Positions 18,278 through 28,988 are shown, numbered from the stretch's first letter. The stretch is 64,000 bases of DNA from Acinetobacter variabilis (GCF_000369625.1 NZ_KB850113.1:1652356-1716355), one strand, 5' to 3'. The notes: generated by a model not told the origin, from the letters alone. Program-made: numbers and translations.

Positions 18278-19357
18278 ATGACAGATGAGCAAAAGCCAGA
18301 ACATCCTGTTGATGAACCGGCTTCAGAAATCAATTACAGTGAATCAGAGCCAGATAATCCTGCAAGCACAGAAAAAAAATCGCGCAAAAAATATCTGCTT
18401 TTAGCTTTAATTCCAGTGATTCTTGCTTTGATTGGGTTTGGCCTATGGAAAACCTATCAACCCAAAGAAATCGAGCTACAAGGCCGGGTTGAGGCAGAGA
18501 CGGTTCAAGTGGCCACTAAAGTTCCAAGCCGGATTGAAAAGATTTATGTGCAGGAAGGCGATGACGTCAAGAAAGGCCAGGCGCTGGTGAAATTGCATAG
18601 TCCTGAAATTGAGGCGAAAAAGCAGCAGGCTTTAGCTACTTTACAGTCTGCATTAGCACTTCAGTCCACCGCAGAACGTGGTTCTCAGGAAGAAAATATC
18701 GCTTCTCTGTATGCCAACTGGCAGTCACTAAAAGCACAGGAGCAACTCGCTAAGACTTCCTATCAACGTGGAGCCAATCTATTTAAGGAAGGCGTTATTT
18801 CCCGCCAGCGCCGAGATGAACTGTTTGCAGCTTCACAATCTGCGTCGCAAATGACAGAAGCTGCGTATCAACAATATGCCCGGGCTAAACGCGGCAGTAC
18901 ACCAGAACAGAAAAGTTCTGCAGATGCTCAGGTCGATATAGCCCGTGCAGCAGTCGCTGAAGCCAATGCACTAGAAGCAGAAACTGAATTATTGGCACCG
19001 ATTGATGGTACCGTCTCCAAAACCTATGGCAATGCCACTGAACTGGTGGCAACCGCAGTGCCAGTGGTCAGCCTGATCTCGGCAGAACGCTGGATTAGCC
19101 TGAATATTCGTGAAGACCAATATGCCGCTTTAGGTAAACAGCAACAGCTTGAAGGTTTTATTCCGGCACTGAATCAATCAGCCACTTTTAAAGTAAAAAA
19201 TATTAGTGCTGAAGGTGAATTTGCCACCATTAAAACCACGCGCCAAACCGGCGGTTATGATGTCCGCAGTTTTAAATTTCATCTTGTGCCAGTCACTGAA
19301 ATGCCTGAGTTAAAAGTCGGCATGAGCGTGCTGTTTAAATTGAAAGAGCCAAAATAA
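18278..19357 (+). CDS. HlyD family periplasmic adaptor
   Basis: A 359-aa membrane fusion protein. After a charged cytoplasmic N-terminus comes one membrane helix (YLLLALIPVILALIGFGLW), a biotinyl-lipoyl-like half (VQVATKVPSRIEKIYVQEGDDVKKGQALVKL), an alpha-helical hairpin (about residues 110-215) and the second lipoyl half (AETELLAPIDGTVSKTYGNATELV). This is the order of YbhG/EmrA-like adaptors. The ATG at 18278 has a GGAG 7-8 bases upstream and is preferred to the ATG at 18266 that overlaps the preceding stop. It bridges the TolC-like duct and the permeases. Confidence 0.92.
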   Translation: MTDEQKPEHPVDEPASEINYSESEPDNPASTEKKSRKKYLLLALIPVILALIGFGLWKTYQPKEIELQGRVEAETVQVATKVPSRIEKIYVQEGDDVKKGQALVKLHSPEIEAKKQQALATLQSALALQSTAERGSQEENIASLYANWQSLKAQEQLAKTSYQRGANLFKEGVISRQRRDELFAASQSASQMTEAAYQQYARAKRGSTPEQKSSADAQVDIARAAVAEANALEAETELLAPIDGTVSKTYGNATELVATAVPVVSLISAERWISLNIREDQYAALGKQQQLEGFIPALNQSATFKVKNISAEGEFATIKTTRQTGGYDVRSFKFHLVPVTEMPELKVGMSVLFKLKEPK

Positions 19358-20500
19358 ATGGCTTCTGGATTCTGGGCGGGTATTCAGCGTGAAATACGCT
19401 ATTTATGCAGAGAGAAATGGGATCTGGCTCTAGTCCTGCTCGCCCCTGCCTGTATTCTGATTTTACTTGGTAGCATGTTTGCCAAAGGCAAACCGGATCA
19501 TCTACCAATCGCCATTATTGATCAGGATCAAAGTAGCCTGAGCAGCAAGATTTATGATCATTTATCTTTGAATCATACCCTACACGTGCATACCGTTTCT
19601 GATCAAACGGTCGAAATCGAAAAATTATTAAACGAAAATAAAATCTGGGGCTATATTCATATTCCTACCGGAGCCGAGCAACGACTGGTCAAAGCTCAGG
19701 ATGCTGAAATTAGTATTGCTTTTAATCAGAGTTATTTTAGTATCGGTAATACCATTTCTTCGGCTATGCTACTTAGCACCTTGCAGGCTCTGGCTGAGTT
19801 TACCGGTAAGCAGTATCTAGGCAACACGCTCCCCTATCTGGATGCACCTACACCGAATATTAAAATTTCCCCATTGTATAACCCACAGCTGAATTATGAA
19901 TTTTATCTGGAGCCTTATATGGTGCCGGCAATTTTGCACTTGCTGTTATGTTGCTGTGTGGCTTTTGCTGTGGGTCAGGAAATTAAACGGCATACTGTTA
20001 GTCATTGGATTGCCCAACAAAACTTGTGGTCGGCACTGCTGTCTAAAAATCTGGTTTATGTAGCAATCTTTTGTTTATGGACCTGGGCTTGGATGTTTTG
20101 GCTGGTCGAAATTCGCGGCTGGTTTATTGCCGGGTCATTATGGCTAATTCTTCTGGCTCAAATACTGTTCTATAGTGCCTATGCCTTTATCAGTAGTGCT
20201 GTGGTTCTGGCTACTCAGGACCTAACCAAATCTTTTGGTCTACTAGCAGTTTATGGTGGTTCATCGCTCAGTTTTGCTGGGGTAACTTTACCTCTTAATA
20301 ATGCTCCACTATTCACCCAGTTCTGGTCCAATATTATTCCTTATACACCCTATGCCAAATTACAGGCGGAGCAGTGGGTGATTGGCAGTCCGCTCTATCT
20401 TTCACTGCAACCGATATTCGTACTCATCATTTATGTCTTGCTTTATGCTGTACTGGCCTATGTCTTTCTCAAAAAAACAGCCAAAGGAGTGTCAGCATGA
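19358..20500 (+). CDS. ABC-2 type permease, first of pair
   Basis: A 380-aa ABC-2 membrane protein. The first helix (LALVLLAPACILILLGSMF) is followed by a large periplasmic domain of about 150 residues starting PIAIIDQDQSSLSSKI, then five helices, as in the YhhJ/YbhS/YbhR type permeases. No Walker motifs are present and no separate ATPase gene occurs in the operon. It starts directly after the adaptor stop and overlaps the next permease by four bases. Confidence 0.88.
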   Translation: MASGFWAGIQREIRYLCREKWDLALVLLAPACILILLGSMFAKGKPDHLPIAIIDQDQSSLSSKIYDHLSLNHTLHVHTVSDQTVEIEKLLNENKIWGYIHIPTGAEQRLVKAQDAEISIAFNQSYFSIGNTISSAMLLSTLQALAEFTGKQYLGNTLPYLDAPTPNIKISPLYNPQLNYEFYLEPYMVPAILHLLLCCCVAFAVGQEIKRHTVSHWIAQQNLWSALLSKNLVYVAIFCLWTWAWMFWLVEIRGWFIAGSLWLILLAQILFYSAYAFISSAVVLATQDLTKSFGLLAVYGGSSLSFAGVTLPLNNAPLFTQFWSNIIPYTPYAKLQAEQWVIGSPLYLSLQPIFVLIIYVLLYAVLAYVFLKKTAKGVSA

Positions 20501-21588
20501 AATCACTTTGGAAAGCTTATTGCCAAACTTTCAAAGACATTATTAGCAATACCAGTATTTTTACCACGCTGATTTTATCAGTTCTGTTTTACAGCTTTTT
20601 CTATCCGACCGCATATAAGGCAGAACAGGCAGAAGCCTTGCCGATTATTATTGTTGACGAAGAGCAAAGTGCTTTAACCAATACCATTATCAGTCATGTC
20701 AGCCAAAGCCCTAATGTACAAATCAAGGCGGTGACTGGAAATTTTGCTGAAGCTAAACACTGGATGGAAACTCAAAAAGCCGATGGGATTTTATTATTAC
20801 CAGATAATCTTTCACAATCTATCCGGCACGGTGAAAATGGCGGGATTGGGCTGTATTTAAGTGCTGCTAACTTTTTAATTACCAAACAGATTGGTTTGGG
20901 CTTGGTCTCTTCAGTAGAAAATACCTTAAGCGAATATGCGGAACGCTTTAGCGAGATTTCACACTTCTCTCCTGCACTCTCCATTCACCAGATTCCATTA
21001 TTTAATACACTCTCTGGCTATGGTAGCTATGTGTTTCCCGCTGTTGCACCGTTGATCATTCATCAGACGATCTTTCTTGGCCTCAGTATGCTGATTGCGC
21101 TGTATCGGGAAAGTAGACAGAGGATTAATTTAACCACCTTATTCGGAATCAGTTTGGCGATTCTGACCATTGGATGTTTGGGCTGTTATTACCTGTTTGG
21201 TTTTACTTTCTGGTATTTTGATTATCCCCGTGGCGGAAATTTTTGGGGCATGCTGCTCGCTGTACCCATCTTTGTATTCTGCATGATTGGGATTACTACC
21301 TTGTTTGCCAGCTTTCTGGACATGCCAGAACGCGCCGGTCATATCATTGTTTTTACTTCGATTCCGCTCTTTATGCTTTCAGGAGTCGCCTGGCCGCATG
21401 CTGCCATGCCAGTCTGGGTCCAACTCATTGGGCAAGCCTTACCTTCGACCCAAATCGTGCAGATGTTTATTCAACTCAATCAGATGGGGGTGCCTACTTA
21501 TATGGTTCTAGGAAAGCTTGCTTATCTATTGGTGATCGGCATCATCTGTATGAGCTTAGGCTATTATCGGCTACGCCCACGTTCTTAA
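20497..21588 (+). CDS. ABC-2 type permease, second of pair
   Basis: A 363-aa ABC-2 permease, paralogous in layout to the preceding gene: helix 1 (IFTTLILSVLFYSFFYPTAY), periplasmic domain beginning LPIIIVDEEQSALTNTI, and a five-helix C-terminal bundle including FASFLDMPERAGHIIVFTSIPLFMLSGVAWP, the typical ABC-2 segment. The start MKSLWKAYCQTF at 20497 overlaps the preceding stop (ATGA); the frame is open further upstream but that part is inside the first permease gene. The two permeases likely form a heterodimer. Last gene of the operon; no ATPase follows. Confidence 0.88.
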   Translation: MKSLWKAYCQTFKDIISNTSIFTTLILSVLFYSFFYPTAYKAEQAEALPIIIVDEEQSALTNTIISHVSQSPNVQIKAVTGNFAEAKHWMETQKADGILLLPDNLSQSIRHGENGGIGLYLSAANFLITKQIGLGLVSSVENTLSEYAERFSEISHFSPALSIHQIPLFNTLSGYGSYVFPAVAPLIIHQTIFLGLSMLIALYRESRQRINLTTLFGISLAILTIGCLGCYYLFGFTFWYFDYPRGGNFWGMLLAVPIFVFCMIGITTLFASFLDMPERAGHIIVFTSIPLFMLSGVAWPHAAMPVWVQLIGQALPSTQIVQMFIQLNQMGVPTYMVLGKLAYLLVIGIICMSLGYYRLRPRS

Positions 21589-21621
21589 ATCCGGATTTAC
21601 TCAGGCTATTCGCATTGAAAA

Positions 21622-22041
21622 TTATTCACCAAATACCTGAATATTAAAGTTGCGGATTTTAGTACTGCCATTCGGCTGGTCAAAACTCACATCATACTGA
21701 ACCAGGTTTTTTGGATAGGCAATTTCATAGCTGACCTTGTATTCACTCGGTTTGCCGTTATTTTCCTCGAAGCTCTTTCTCATGATAGTCTTGGACTTAT
21801 ATTCACCTTGCGGAATTGATCGTGAAAAACGCTTCATGATTTTTTCATTGTTTTGAAACTCTGCCTGCAACTTCGGCTCAAGCTGAGCTAAAAACTCGTC
21901 ATATTTTCCATCACGCAAATCTTCATAAGCTACTTGCGCAGCCTTTTCCTGCCCAGGGCTCGGATCGGGCATACTGTCCATTGCATTATTACAGCCGCTA
22001 AGTGCAATAGCTGCGGTCAAAAGCATCAATCTGGTCTTCAT
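21622..22041 (-). CDS. Small predicted lipoprotein
   Basis: A 139-aa protein with a lipoprotein signal: the lipobox LSGC puts the acylated Cys at residue 17, after TAAIA. The mature part (EKAAQVAYEDLRDGKYDEFLAQLEPKLQ... then a beta-rich half) resembles DUF4878/DUF3887-like NTF2-fold lipoproteins, but the match is by general pattern only. The +2 residue is Asn, so outer-membrane sorting through the Lol system is expected. It converges on the exporter operon and lies just upstream of nothing obvious on its own strand. Confidence 0.7.
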   Translation of the reverse strand: MKTRLMLLTAAIALSGCNNAMDSMPDPSPGQEKAAQVAYEDLRDGKYDEFLAQLEPKLQAEFQNNEKIMKRFSRSIPQGEYKSKTIMRKSFEENNGKPSEYKVSYEIAYPKNLVQYDVSFDQPNGSTKIRNFNIQVFGE

Positions 22042-22070
22042 TATTTATCTCTCATTTAGTCGATGTGTAA

Positions 22071-22096
22071 AAAAGGACGCCGAAGCGCCCTTTTTC
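22071..22096 (-). terminator. Terminator of gyrA
   Basis: Minus-strand hairpin GGGCGC-TTCG-GCGTCC with one mismatch, followed by TTTTTT, 15 bp after the gyrA stop. Confidence 0.75.
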
Positions 22097-22110
22097 ATCA
22101 GTAGCAGAAC

Positions 22111-25074
22111 TTATTCCTCTACTGTATTGTCATCATCTTTTTCAGCTTCTTGTGCATCAGTTACATCATCAGCTGCAGATTCAGTATTTTCCAATATTTC
22201 CAACTCATCTTCAACTGCTTCAATCGCTTCTACACCGACCAGTTTTTCATCTTCAGCCAGACGGATCAGACGAACACCTTGTGCATTACGACCAGTCTGT
22301 GCCACTTCAGAAGCACGGGTACGAACCAGTGTGCCACCATCAGAAATTAGCATCAGTTCTTTAGATGCGTCAATCGCAACTGCACCGACCAGTTCGCCAT
22401 TACGCTCTGAGGTCTTGATAGCAATCACACCCTTACCGCCACGTTTCTTGGTTGGGAAGTCATCCACTGGGGTACGTTTACCATAACCATTTGCAGAAGC
22501 ACACAGCACTTCACCGGTTTCAGGTACAACCACTAGAGATACGATACGACTAATGAAGTTAGCTTCAGTTGCATCTTCATCATCAGATTCAACATCTACA
22601 TCTTCGACATCTTCAACTTGAGAAGCACCGATGGTCACGCGCATACCGCGTACACCTTTGGCTGAACGACCCATTGAACGTACGTCAGTCTCTGCGAAAC
22701 GAATTGCTTTACCTTCGTTCGAGAACAACATGATTTGTTGTTCACCATCAGTAATCGCAACACCAATTAAGGTGTCATCGCCATTCAGTTCAATCGCACG
22801 TAAACCGTTTGAACGAACATTCGAGAATTGTTCCAGTTCTACACGTTTAATCGTGCCGTACTCAGTCGCCATAAACACATAGAAGTTCTTACGAACAGCT
22901 TCAGCCTGCTGAGCAAAGTCATTGATGATGTCATCATCAAGATCAGTGGTTGAAAGCGCTAAGCCCAATTCTTTCAACTGAACACGCAGTGCATCAGAAA
23001 TATCATCTGCACCATCTTCAGATTCAGCAAGTGCAGATTCTAATGCAGCAAAGTGACTGTTAATCACTTCATTGGTTTGAAGCTGAGCAGCATTGGTCTT
23101 CACGAATGCTTTGAAGTCAGCCAGACGTTCTTTGAATTTCTTCGGTGCATCAATTACTGGCAAGATAGCAGTAATGGTTTCATTGTCATCCAATGGCAAC
23201 AAGTTCACCATTGGGCGACCTTTAGCACCACGCGAAGCTTGTGGCACTTCATAAACTTTCAGACGATAAACCTTACCGACATTGGTGAAGCAAAGCACAG
23301 TGGCATGATTCGACGTCACCACCATATGCTGAATGTAATCATCTTCTTTCATGCTGGTTGCAGACTTACCACGACCACCACGACGCTGAGCAGCATAGTC
23401 AGATAATGGTTGAGTTTTCGCATAGCCTGTTTTTGAAACCGTAAGAACCATTTGCTCTTCAGGAATCAGATCTTCACGAGAGAAGTCGATACGAGACTCA
23501 ACGATATCTGTTTTACGTGCATCGCCATATTGCTGAAGAATCAATGCTAGCTCTTCTTTAATGACGTTCATCAATAAGTTGAAGTCATTTAAAATGGCTG
23601 TGTATTCAGCAATTTGACCCAAGATTTCAGAGTATTCAGCTTGCAGTTTATCCTGCTCAAGACCGGTCAAGCGGTGCAAACGCAGTTCCATGATCGCGTT
23701 AACTTGAGTCGGAGATAAACGATACACATCGCCATCAATACCAAATGGACGCTCTGGATCTTCACCTTCAATTTCGTCCGGACGTACAGAAACAGCACCT
23801 GCTTTTTCGAGCAAGGCTGCCACACCGCCTGCTGCCCACTCACCTGCCTGTAAACGCTCACGCGCTTCAGCCGGGTTGGCAGAAGTTTTGATGGTTTCGA
23901 TGATGGCATCAATATTTGCCAGAGCAACGGTTAAACCTTCTAAAATATGACCACGTTCACGTGCTTTGCGCAGTTCGTACATGGTACGACGTGTCACGAC
24001 TTCTTGACGATGACGGATGAATGCCGCAATGATGTCTTTCAGGTTCATCAACTTCGGCTGGCCGTTGTCCAGACACACCATATTGATGCTGAAAGAATTT
24101 TCTAACTGTGTATTCTGGAACAGGTTATTGACGATGACTTCAGCATTTTCACCACGCTTCAGGTCAATCGCAATACGCATCCCTTCCTTGTCCGATTCAT
24201 CACGGAGTTCAGAAATACCTTCAAGTTTTTTCTCTTTGACCAGCTCGGCAATACGTTCAATCGTTTTCGCTTTGTTAACCTGATAAGGAATTTCCGTGAA
24301 GACAATCGTAGTACGGCCAGATTTAGCATCTTCTTCAAAGTGATATTTACCACGAATATGTAAACGGCCTTTACCGGTGCGATAGGCATCCACGATGCCT
24401 GACTTACCGTAAATAATGCCACCTGTCGGGAAATCTGGACCGGAAATATATTCCATCAATCCTTCGATGCTGATATTCGGATTATCTGCATAAGCCAGAC
24501 ATGCATTCACTACTTCAGTCATGTTGTGTGGCGCCATATTGGTCGCCATACCGACTGCAATACCAGCCGCACCATTCACCAACAGGTTTGGAATACGGGT
24601 TGGCATGACTTGCGGAATACGCTCAGAACCGTCGTAGTTATCTTCCCAGTCAACTGTATCTTTTTCCAGATCAGCCAATAATTCATGGGTCAGCTTACGC
24701 ATACGAACTTCGGTATAACGCATTGCCGCAGCGCTATCGCCATCGATCGAACCAAAGTTCCCTTGACCATCAACCAATTGGTAGCGCAGACTAAAGTCCT
24801 GAGCCATACGGACAATGGTTTCATAAACAGCAGAATCACCATGTGGGTGATATTTACCGATGACATCACCTACAACACGGGCAGACTTCTTGTAAGCTTT
24901 GTTGTAGTCATTGCCCAATTCGTGCATTGCGAAAAGCACACGACGATGAACAGGTTTTAGACCATCTCGTACATCCGGCAAGGCACGTGAAACAATCACG
25001 CTCATTGCATAGTCTAAATACGAGTGCTTGAGTTCATCCTCAATGGCAATCGGTCTAATTTCCGATACGCTCAT
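22111..25074 (-). CDS. gyrA: DNA gyrase subunit A
   Basis: GyrA cuts and rejoins DNA in the gyrase A2B2 complex. Catalytic Tyr120 lies in AAAMRYTEV; the quinolone region reads [10 protein letters not shown], with the susceptible-type Ser81 and the Glu85 usual in Acinetobacter. The GyrA box QRRGGRGK is near residue 560. At 987 aa the protein is about 110 longer than E. coli GyrA (875). The extra length is mostly an insertion of roughly 90 residues at about 639-730 (between AILPV and [14 protein letters not shown]) in the C-terminal DNA-wrapping domain, plus an acidic insert ([17 protein letters not shown]) and an acidic tail. The frame is uninterrupted, so the insertion is translated. Confidence 0.97.
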   Translation of the reverse strand: MSVSEIRPIAIEDELKHSYLDYAMSVIVSRALPDVRDGLKPVHRRVLFAMHELGNDYNKAYKKSARVVGDVIGKYHPHGDSAVYETIVRMAQDFSLRYQLVDGQGNFGSIDGDSAAAMRYTEVRMRKLTHELLADLEKDTVDWEDNYDGSERIPQVMPTRIPNLLVNGAAGIAVGMATNMAPHNMTEVVNACLAYADNPNISIEGLMEYISGPDFPTGGIIYGKSGIVDAYRTGKGRLHIRGKYHFEEDAKSGRTTIVFTEIPYQVNKAKTIERIAELVKEKKLEGISELRDESDKEGMRIAIDLKRGENAEVIVNNLFQNTQLENSFSINMVCLDNGQPKLMNLKDIIAAFIRHRQEVVTRRTMYELRKARERGHILEGLTVALANIDAIIETIKTSANPAEARERLQAGEWAAGGVAALLEKAGAVSVRPDEIEGEDPERPFGIDGDVYRLSPTQVNAIMELRLHRLTGLEQDKLQAEYSEILGQIAEYTAILNDFNLLMNVIKEELALILQQYGDARKTDIVESRIDFSREDLIPEEQMVLTVSKTGYAKTQPLSDYAAQRRGGRGKSATSMKEDDYIQHMVVTSNHATVLCFTNVGKVYRLKVYEVPQASRGAKGRPMVNLLPLDDNETITAILPVIDAPKKFKERLADFKAFVKTNAAQLQTNEVINSHFAALESALAESEDGADDISDALRVQLKELGLALSTTDLDDDIINDFAQQAEAVRKNFYVFMATEYGTIKRVELEQFSNVRSNGLRAIELNGDDTLIGVAITDGEQQIMLFSNEGKAIRFAETDVRSMGRSAKGVRGMRVTIGASQVEDVEDVDVESDDEDATEANFISRIVSLVVVPETGEVLCASANGYGKRTPVDDFPTKKRGGKGVIAIKTSERNGELVGAVAIDASKELMLISDGGTLVRTRASEVAQTGRNAQGVRLIRLAEDEKLVGVEAIEAVEDELEILENTESAADDVTDAQEAEKDDDNTVEE

Positions 25075-25278
25075 GCATACTCCTTATTCTACAAGCCAAA
25101 TTTGGCTTGCATTTATATGTCGTAAATCCAGCTATAAATCGGCTCAAAAAAAGCTGAACCAATATTAAAATTTAGTCGTACAGTATAGCATAATCTAGGC
25201 TAAATTTACCTGTTTCAGCCCCAACTATCCACAGGATTTTTAGTAGAAATTTTAATCACTTCACAATATTTTGATATT

Positions 25279-25310
25279 AAAAAACCTCTGCTTGCAGAGG
25301 TTCATTTTTT
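25279..25310 (-). terminator. Terminator of the 228-aa membrane protein gene
   Basis: Arms AACCTCTG and CAGAGGTT around CTTG, flanked by an A run (T run on the minus strand), 20 bp after the stop of the membrane protein gene. The rest of 25075-25330 is the gyrA upstream region and shows a one-mismatch DnaA box (CTATCCACA) near 25228. Confidence 0.88.
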
Positions 25311-25330
25311 TCTTTAAAAAAGCAAGTCAC

Positions 25331-26017
25331 TTAAATATGAAGTTTAGAATCTATATCGGACAAATCATCTTCAGCTATGACCTGACTAGTTGATTTTGTC
25401 ACAGTACAATCTTGCTTCATTAATGGATAAGCGACCAGGAATAAGCCGATAATAAGCGGAAATTCGTATAGTTCTTCCATCAAATCTTTATAGATAAAAT
25501 CTGTAAAAATAAAATGAATAAAAAACCGATTATGTTCAATGCCATCAGACATCAGCAAGCCAATGAAAGCTAATATGAGTGCCCAAATTGGAAGTGATAC
25601 ATGCTTAAACTTATAAGCAATTTCTTGACGCAAAGGTGCTAAAAACAGCATAAACACCACGGGTGCAATCACAAGAACCGAAATACCACGGAAATAGATT
25701 TTTGGCACTTCCGGGAAATAGTCACGTCCCCAGCTGGTACTTCTACCAAACAGCATAATCCACCATGCAACTGACCAGAGCCAAAATTGTTTTTGACCTT
25801 TACTTAATTCAAATGGACGGATATAGAAAAAACTAAATACGGCAAAACCAAACAACATTAATGCTTGAATTGACTCAACTGCTGTAACCGTCATACCTCC
25901 TAACAAAGGAAGGTGCAGACTCGGGAGAAAAGGGAAAATCAAACAGCAGATCATCATTACCAAAATACTGACTGGTAACTGAAAATCAAATTTCACGAAC
26001 ACTCCGCCAAATGGCAA
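25331..26017 (-). CDS. Unrecognised polytopic membrane protein
   Basis: Up to 228 aa with about six predicted membrane helices (for example VSILVMMICCLIFPFLPSL, AVESIQALMLFGFAVFSFFYI, GISVLVIAPVVFMLFLAPL, FPLIIGLFLVAYPLM) and a hydrophilic C-terminal tail of about 30 residues. A possible later GTG start at residue 8 has a GGAG five bases upstream, so the true N-terminus is uncertain. I do not recognise the family. Possible functional residues are the charged loop GRSTSWGRDYFPEVPKIYFRG. Single gene with its own terminator. Confidence 0.65.
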   Translation of the reverse strand: MPFGGVFVKFDFQLPVSILVMMICCLIFPFLPSLHLPLLGGMTVTAVESIQALMLFGFAVFSFFYIRPFELSKGQKQFWLWSVAWWIMLFGRSTSWGRDYFPEVPKIYFRGISVLVIAPVVFMLFLAPLRQEIAYKFKHVSLPIWALILAFIGLLMSDGIEHNRFFIHFIFTDFIYKDLMEELYEFPLIIGLFLVAYPLMKQDCTVTKSTSQVIAEDDLSDIDSKLHI

Positions 26018-26121
26018 GCTTAATAAAAGCTTAATATTAACACAAAATATACAATAGCCAAAATTTCGAGTCAGAAATGGACGACTTGTTAGTTAGATTA
26101 ATTATTTAGATTAAAAAAAAG

Positions 26122-26147
26122 AAAAACGCTCCTAAAGGAGCGTTTTT
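26122..26147 (-). terminator. Terminator of etfBA
   Basis: Hairpin AAAAACGCTCC-TAAA-GGAGCGTTTTT immediately after etfA, symmetrical enough to work in both directions. Confidence 0.93.
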
Positions 26148-26165
26148 TTGAAACTGATTCAGAAA

Positions 26166-27098
26166 TTAGATTTTAGAAACCAATTCAGGAATTACAGTGT
26201 TCAGGTCACCTACTAACCAGTAGTCTGCTACTGCATTAATTGGAGCTTCTTCATCTTTGTTGATCGCAACGATCACTTTAGATTCTTTCATACCTGCCAA
26301 GTGCTGGATCGCACCAGAGATACCTACAGCGATGTACAGGTCAGGTGCAACGATCTTACCAGTTTGACCAACCTGCATATCGTTAGGAACGAAACCAGCA
26401 TCAACTGCAGCACGTGAAGCACCTTGAGCAGCGCCAAGTTTGTCAGCTAGTGGATCAAGGATTTTGTGGTAGTTCTCACCAGAACCTACACCACGACCAC
26501 CAGAAACCACGATACGAGCAGCTGTCAATTCAGGACGTTCAGATTTAACGATTTCTTCATTAATGAACTTAGAAATACCAGCATCACCAGTAGAAGCAGC
26601 AGCTTCAACCGCAGCAGAACCACCTTCAGCAGCAACCGCATCAAATGCAGTACCACGAACAGTTGCAACGATTACTGATTCAGAAGACTCAACAGTTGCA
26701 ATCGCGTTACCTGCATAGATCGGACGCTTGAATGTATTTGCAGAATCAACAGCGATGATGTCTGTGATCATGCTGACATCAAGAAGTGCAGCAGCGCGTG
26801 GCAGAATGTTTTTGCCAGTTGTAGTAGAAGCAGCAAGGATATGGTTGTAGCCTTTACCTAATTCTGCAACCAGTTTTGCTACGTTTTCAGCCAGTTGGTT
26901 TGCATAAGCAGCGTCGTCAGCAAGTAAAACTTTGCTTACACCCGCAACTTTAGCTGCCTGATCAGCAACTGCTTGAGCGCCAGAACCAGCAACCAATACA
27001 GTGATATCACCACCGATTTTTTGCGCCGCAGCAACAACGTTTAAAGTAGCAGCGTTAAGTGCTTTGTTGTCGTGCTCAGCGATTACTAAAATACTCAT
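26166..27098 (-). CDS. etfA: Electron transfer flavoprotein alpha subunit
   Basis: EtfA binds FAD and, with EtfB, moves electrons from acyl-CoA and related dehydrogenases (such as GcdH at 57.7 kb) to ETF-ubiquinone oxidoreductase. The 310-aa protein has an N-terminal ETF domain and the FAD-binding C-terminal domain with [37 protein letters not shown] and [11 protein letters not shown]. It follows etfB after 18 bp on the same strand and the pair ends in a strong terminator. Confidence 0.97.
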   Translation of the reverse strand: MSILVIAEHDNKALNAATLNVVAAAQKIGGDITVLVAGSGAQAVADQAAKVAGVSKVLLADDAAYANQLAENVAKLVAELGKGYNHILAASTTTGKNILPRAAALLDVSMITDIIAVDSANTFKRPIYAGNAIATVESSESVIVATVRGTAFDAVAAEGGSAAVEAAASTGDAGISKFINEEIVKSERPELTAARIVVSGGRGVGSGENYHKILDPLADKLGAAQGASRAAVDAGFVPNDMQVGQTGKIVAPDLYIAVGISGAIQHLAGMKESKVIVAINKDEEAPINAVADYWLVGDLNTVIPELVSKI

Positions 27099-27116
27099 GA
27101 TTTTTATCCTTCTGTA

Positions 27117-27869
27117 TTAGATCACTTTCGCTTCGTTTTTCAATTTTTCTACAAGTTCGTCTACAGACTTCACTTGTACGCCAGCTTTACGCTCTGCAGG
27201 AGATTCAACTTTTACTGTTTTCAGTTTAGTTGTAGTAGTTACACCGAAATCTGCAGGTGACTTAGTATCAAGCGGTTTTTTACGCGCTTTCATGATGTTT
27301 GGAAGAGCTGCATAACGTGGCTCGTTCAAACGTAAGTCAGTAGTTACGATCGCTGGAAGTGATAATTCAACAGTTTGTAGACCACCGTCGACTTCACGAG
27401 TCACTTGTACTTTGTCGCCTTCAACTTTAACTTCTGAAGCGAATGTACCTTGACCTGCACCTAGAAGTGCACCAAGCATCTGGCCAACCTGGTTAGAGTC
27501 GTCATCAATTGCTTGTTTACCAAGAAGGATCAATTGTGGTTGTTCAGCTTCAACAACACCTTTTAGAATTTTAGCAACTTCTAGCGCACCTAATTGGCTG
27601 TCATCAGCTTCAACCAGAATACCGCGGTCAGCACCAAGCGCCATTGCAGAACGGATTTGTTCTTGAGCTTCTTTAGGACCAATAGAAACAACAACGATTT
27701 CTGAAACAGTTCCTTTTTCTTTTAAACGAACCGCTTCTTCCACCGCGATTTCACAGAATGGGTTAATTGACATTTTAACGTTTGTTAAGTCAACACCACT
27801 GTTGTCCGGCTTAACGCGAACCTTAACGTTGGCATCAACCACACGTTTTACAGCAACAAGAGCCTTCAT
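27117..27869 (-). CDS. etfB: Electron transfer flavoprotein beta subunit
   Basis: EtfB is the AMP-binding partner of EtfA. The 250-aa sequence begins [20 protein letters not shown], contains the EtfB signature [16 protein letters not shown] and the recognition-loop region [36 protein letters not shown]. Length is standard. First gene of the etfBA operon, with an AGGA ribosome binding site 6-8 bases before the start. Confidence 0.97.
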   Translation of the reverse strand: MKALVAVKRVVDANVKVRVKPDNSGVDLTNVKMSINPFCEIAVEEAVRLKEKGTVSEIVVVSIGPKEAQEQIRSAMALGADRGILVEADDSQLGALEVAKILKGVVEAEQPQLILLGKQAIDDDSNQVGQMLGALLGAGQGTFASEVKVEGDKVQVTREVDGGLQTVELSLPAIVTTDLRLNEPRYAALPNIMKARKKPLDTKSPADFGVTTTTKLKTVKVESPAERKAGVQVKSVDELVEKLKNEAKVI

Positions 27870-28333
27870 GTAATCCTCGGCTGTTTTAGCAAATGTAAAT
27901 GTTGAGAAAAGTTATAATAACTCTTCACTTAAATTTTTTAGGTGCCCTATCTTGCAATGTGCACGGCATTTCGGTCAAGTCACAATTCAACAAAGAGCTG
28001 TAAAAATGCGTAATTTTCCTTGAACGATGCGTTCACAATTAATCCGTATCGATTTATTACAATGAATTTTATTAATATTTAATAAAATTTAACCTTTGAT
28101 TTTTATTATGTTTTTATTTGATGAAACACATCAGAACTTTTGATTTCTGCTTATTAAATGTACAAATCTGTCCTTAGATTTGTGGAAAATGACTTATATT
28201 TAAAAATGACCGCTTTGGTCAGTTTGGACATAAAGCGAAATTAGTCAGGATTTATTCTGCATATCTGCTCAATTTACTCCGCTTTATTTTGCTGGGCAAG
28301 TCTAAAAATTGGGTTGTCATCAATCTATAAATA
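27870..28333. other. Long AT-rich upstream region of etfBA
   Basis: About 460 bp without a convincing gene. It must contain the etfBA promoter, but I could not assign -35/-10 boxes. No repeat, riboswitch fold or coding potential was recognised. Confidence 0.4.
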
Positions 28334-28367
28334 TAAAAAAAGCATACTGGGAGCAGTATGCTTTTTT
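28334..28367 (-). terminator. Terminator of the LysE-family gene
   Basis: Arms AAAAAAGCATACTG and CAGTATGCTTTTTT around GGAG, 15 bp after the stop on the minus strand. Confidence 0.93.
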
Positions 28368-28382
28368 AAAATACACCATTGC

Positions 28383-28988
28383 TTAATTAATAATTAACCA
28401 GCTTGCAGCAAGGGCAAGTAAACCACCTGAGGTGCCATCAACCCATTTCTGTTTACGTTCATCAATTTGTGTATTGCGGGTAATTCTGCTGAACAGAATG
28501 CTGAGAGCACAATAAACAATGAAAATCATGCCGATAAAAATAAAAGAGAGAATTAAGCCTTGGCTCACTGTATTTCCGCTTTTATCAATAAACTGCGGCA
28601 AGATCGCAAAATAGATCAGCATGCCTTTAGGATTGAGTAAGGCCGTAAAGAAGCCTTTTTTCACTGGATTAGCAGTGGTCTTTTTCTCAATTTTCATTGA
28701 GTTTTTACTAAATACTGATTTCAACAGGCTACAAGCCAGATAGAGCAAATAAGCAATACCCAACCAGCGAATTACTTCAAACAATACCGGAAAAGACACG
28801 ATAATCGCTGCGATTCCTATTGCTACCAAAATGGAATGTACCAGATAACCTGAACAGATCCCGATGGTTGCCATCATGCCTGCTTTTGCATCTTTACCCA
28901 TCACTTGAGACAGGATAAACAGCATATCTGGTCCAGGTGTAAAAATCAGGGGAAGTACGGTCAGTGCAAAAAGTGCAAATACAGACAT
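28383..28988 (-). CDS. LysE family amino-acid exporter
   Basis: A 201-aa RhtB/LysE-type exporter with six hydrophobic segments. The N-terminal LPLIFTPGPDMLFILSQVMG is the family signature, and FFTALLNPKGMLIYFAILPQF is the conserved fourth-segment region. Members export amino acids such as threonine, homoserine or lysine; the substrate here is unknown. The divergent Lrp-type regulator 112 bp away probably controls it, a common pairing for LysE exporters. Confidence 0.9.
   Translation of the reverse strand: MSVFALFALTVLPLIFTPGPDMLFILSQVMGKDAKAGMMATIGICSGYLVHSILVAIGIAAIIVSFPVLFEVIRWLGIAYLLYLACSLLKSVFSKNSMKIEKKTTANPVKKGFFTALLNPKGMLIYFAILPQFIDKSGNTVSQGLILSFIFIGMIFIVYCALSILFSRITRNTQIDERKQKWVDGTSGGLLALAASWLIIN

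Noticed and set aside
22127..22486. 119-codon plus-strand frame opposite the gyrA 3' end
   Set aside because: It is the antisense of gyrA, Ser-rich by reverse reading of acidic codons, with no ribosome binding site.
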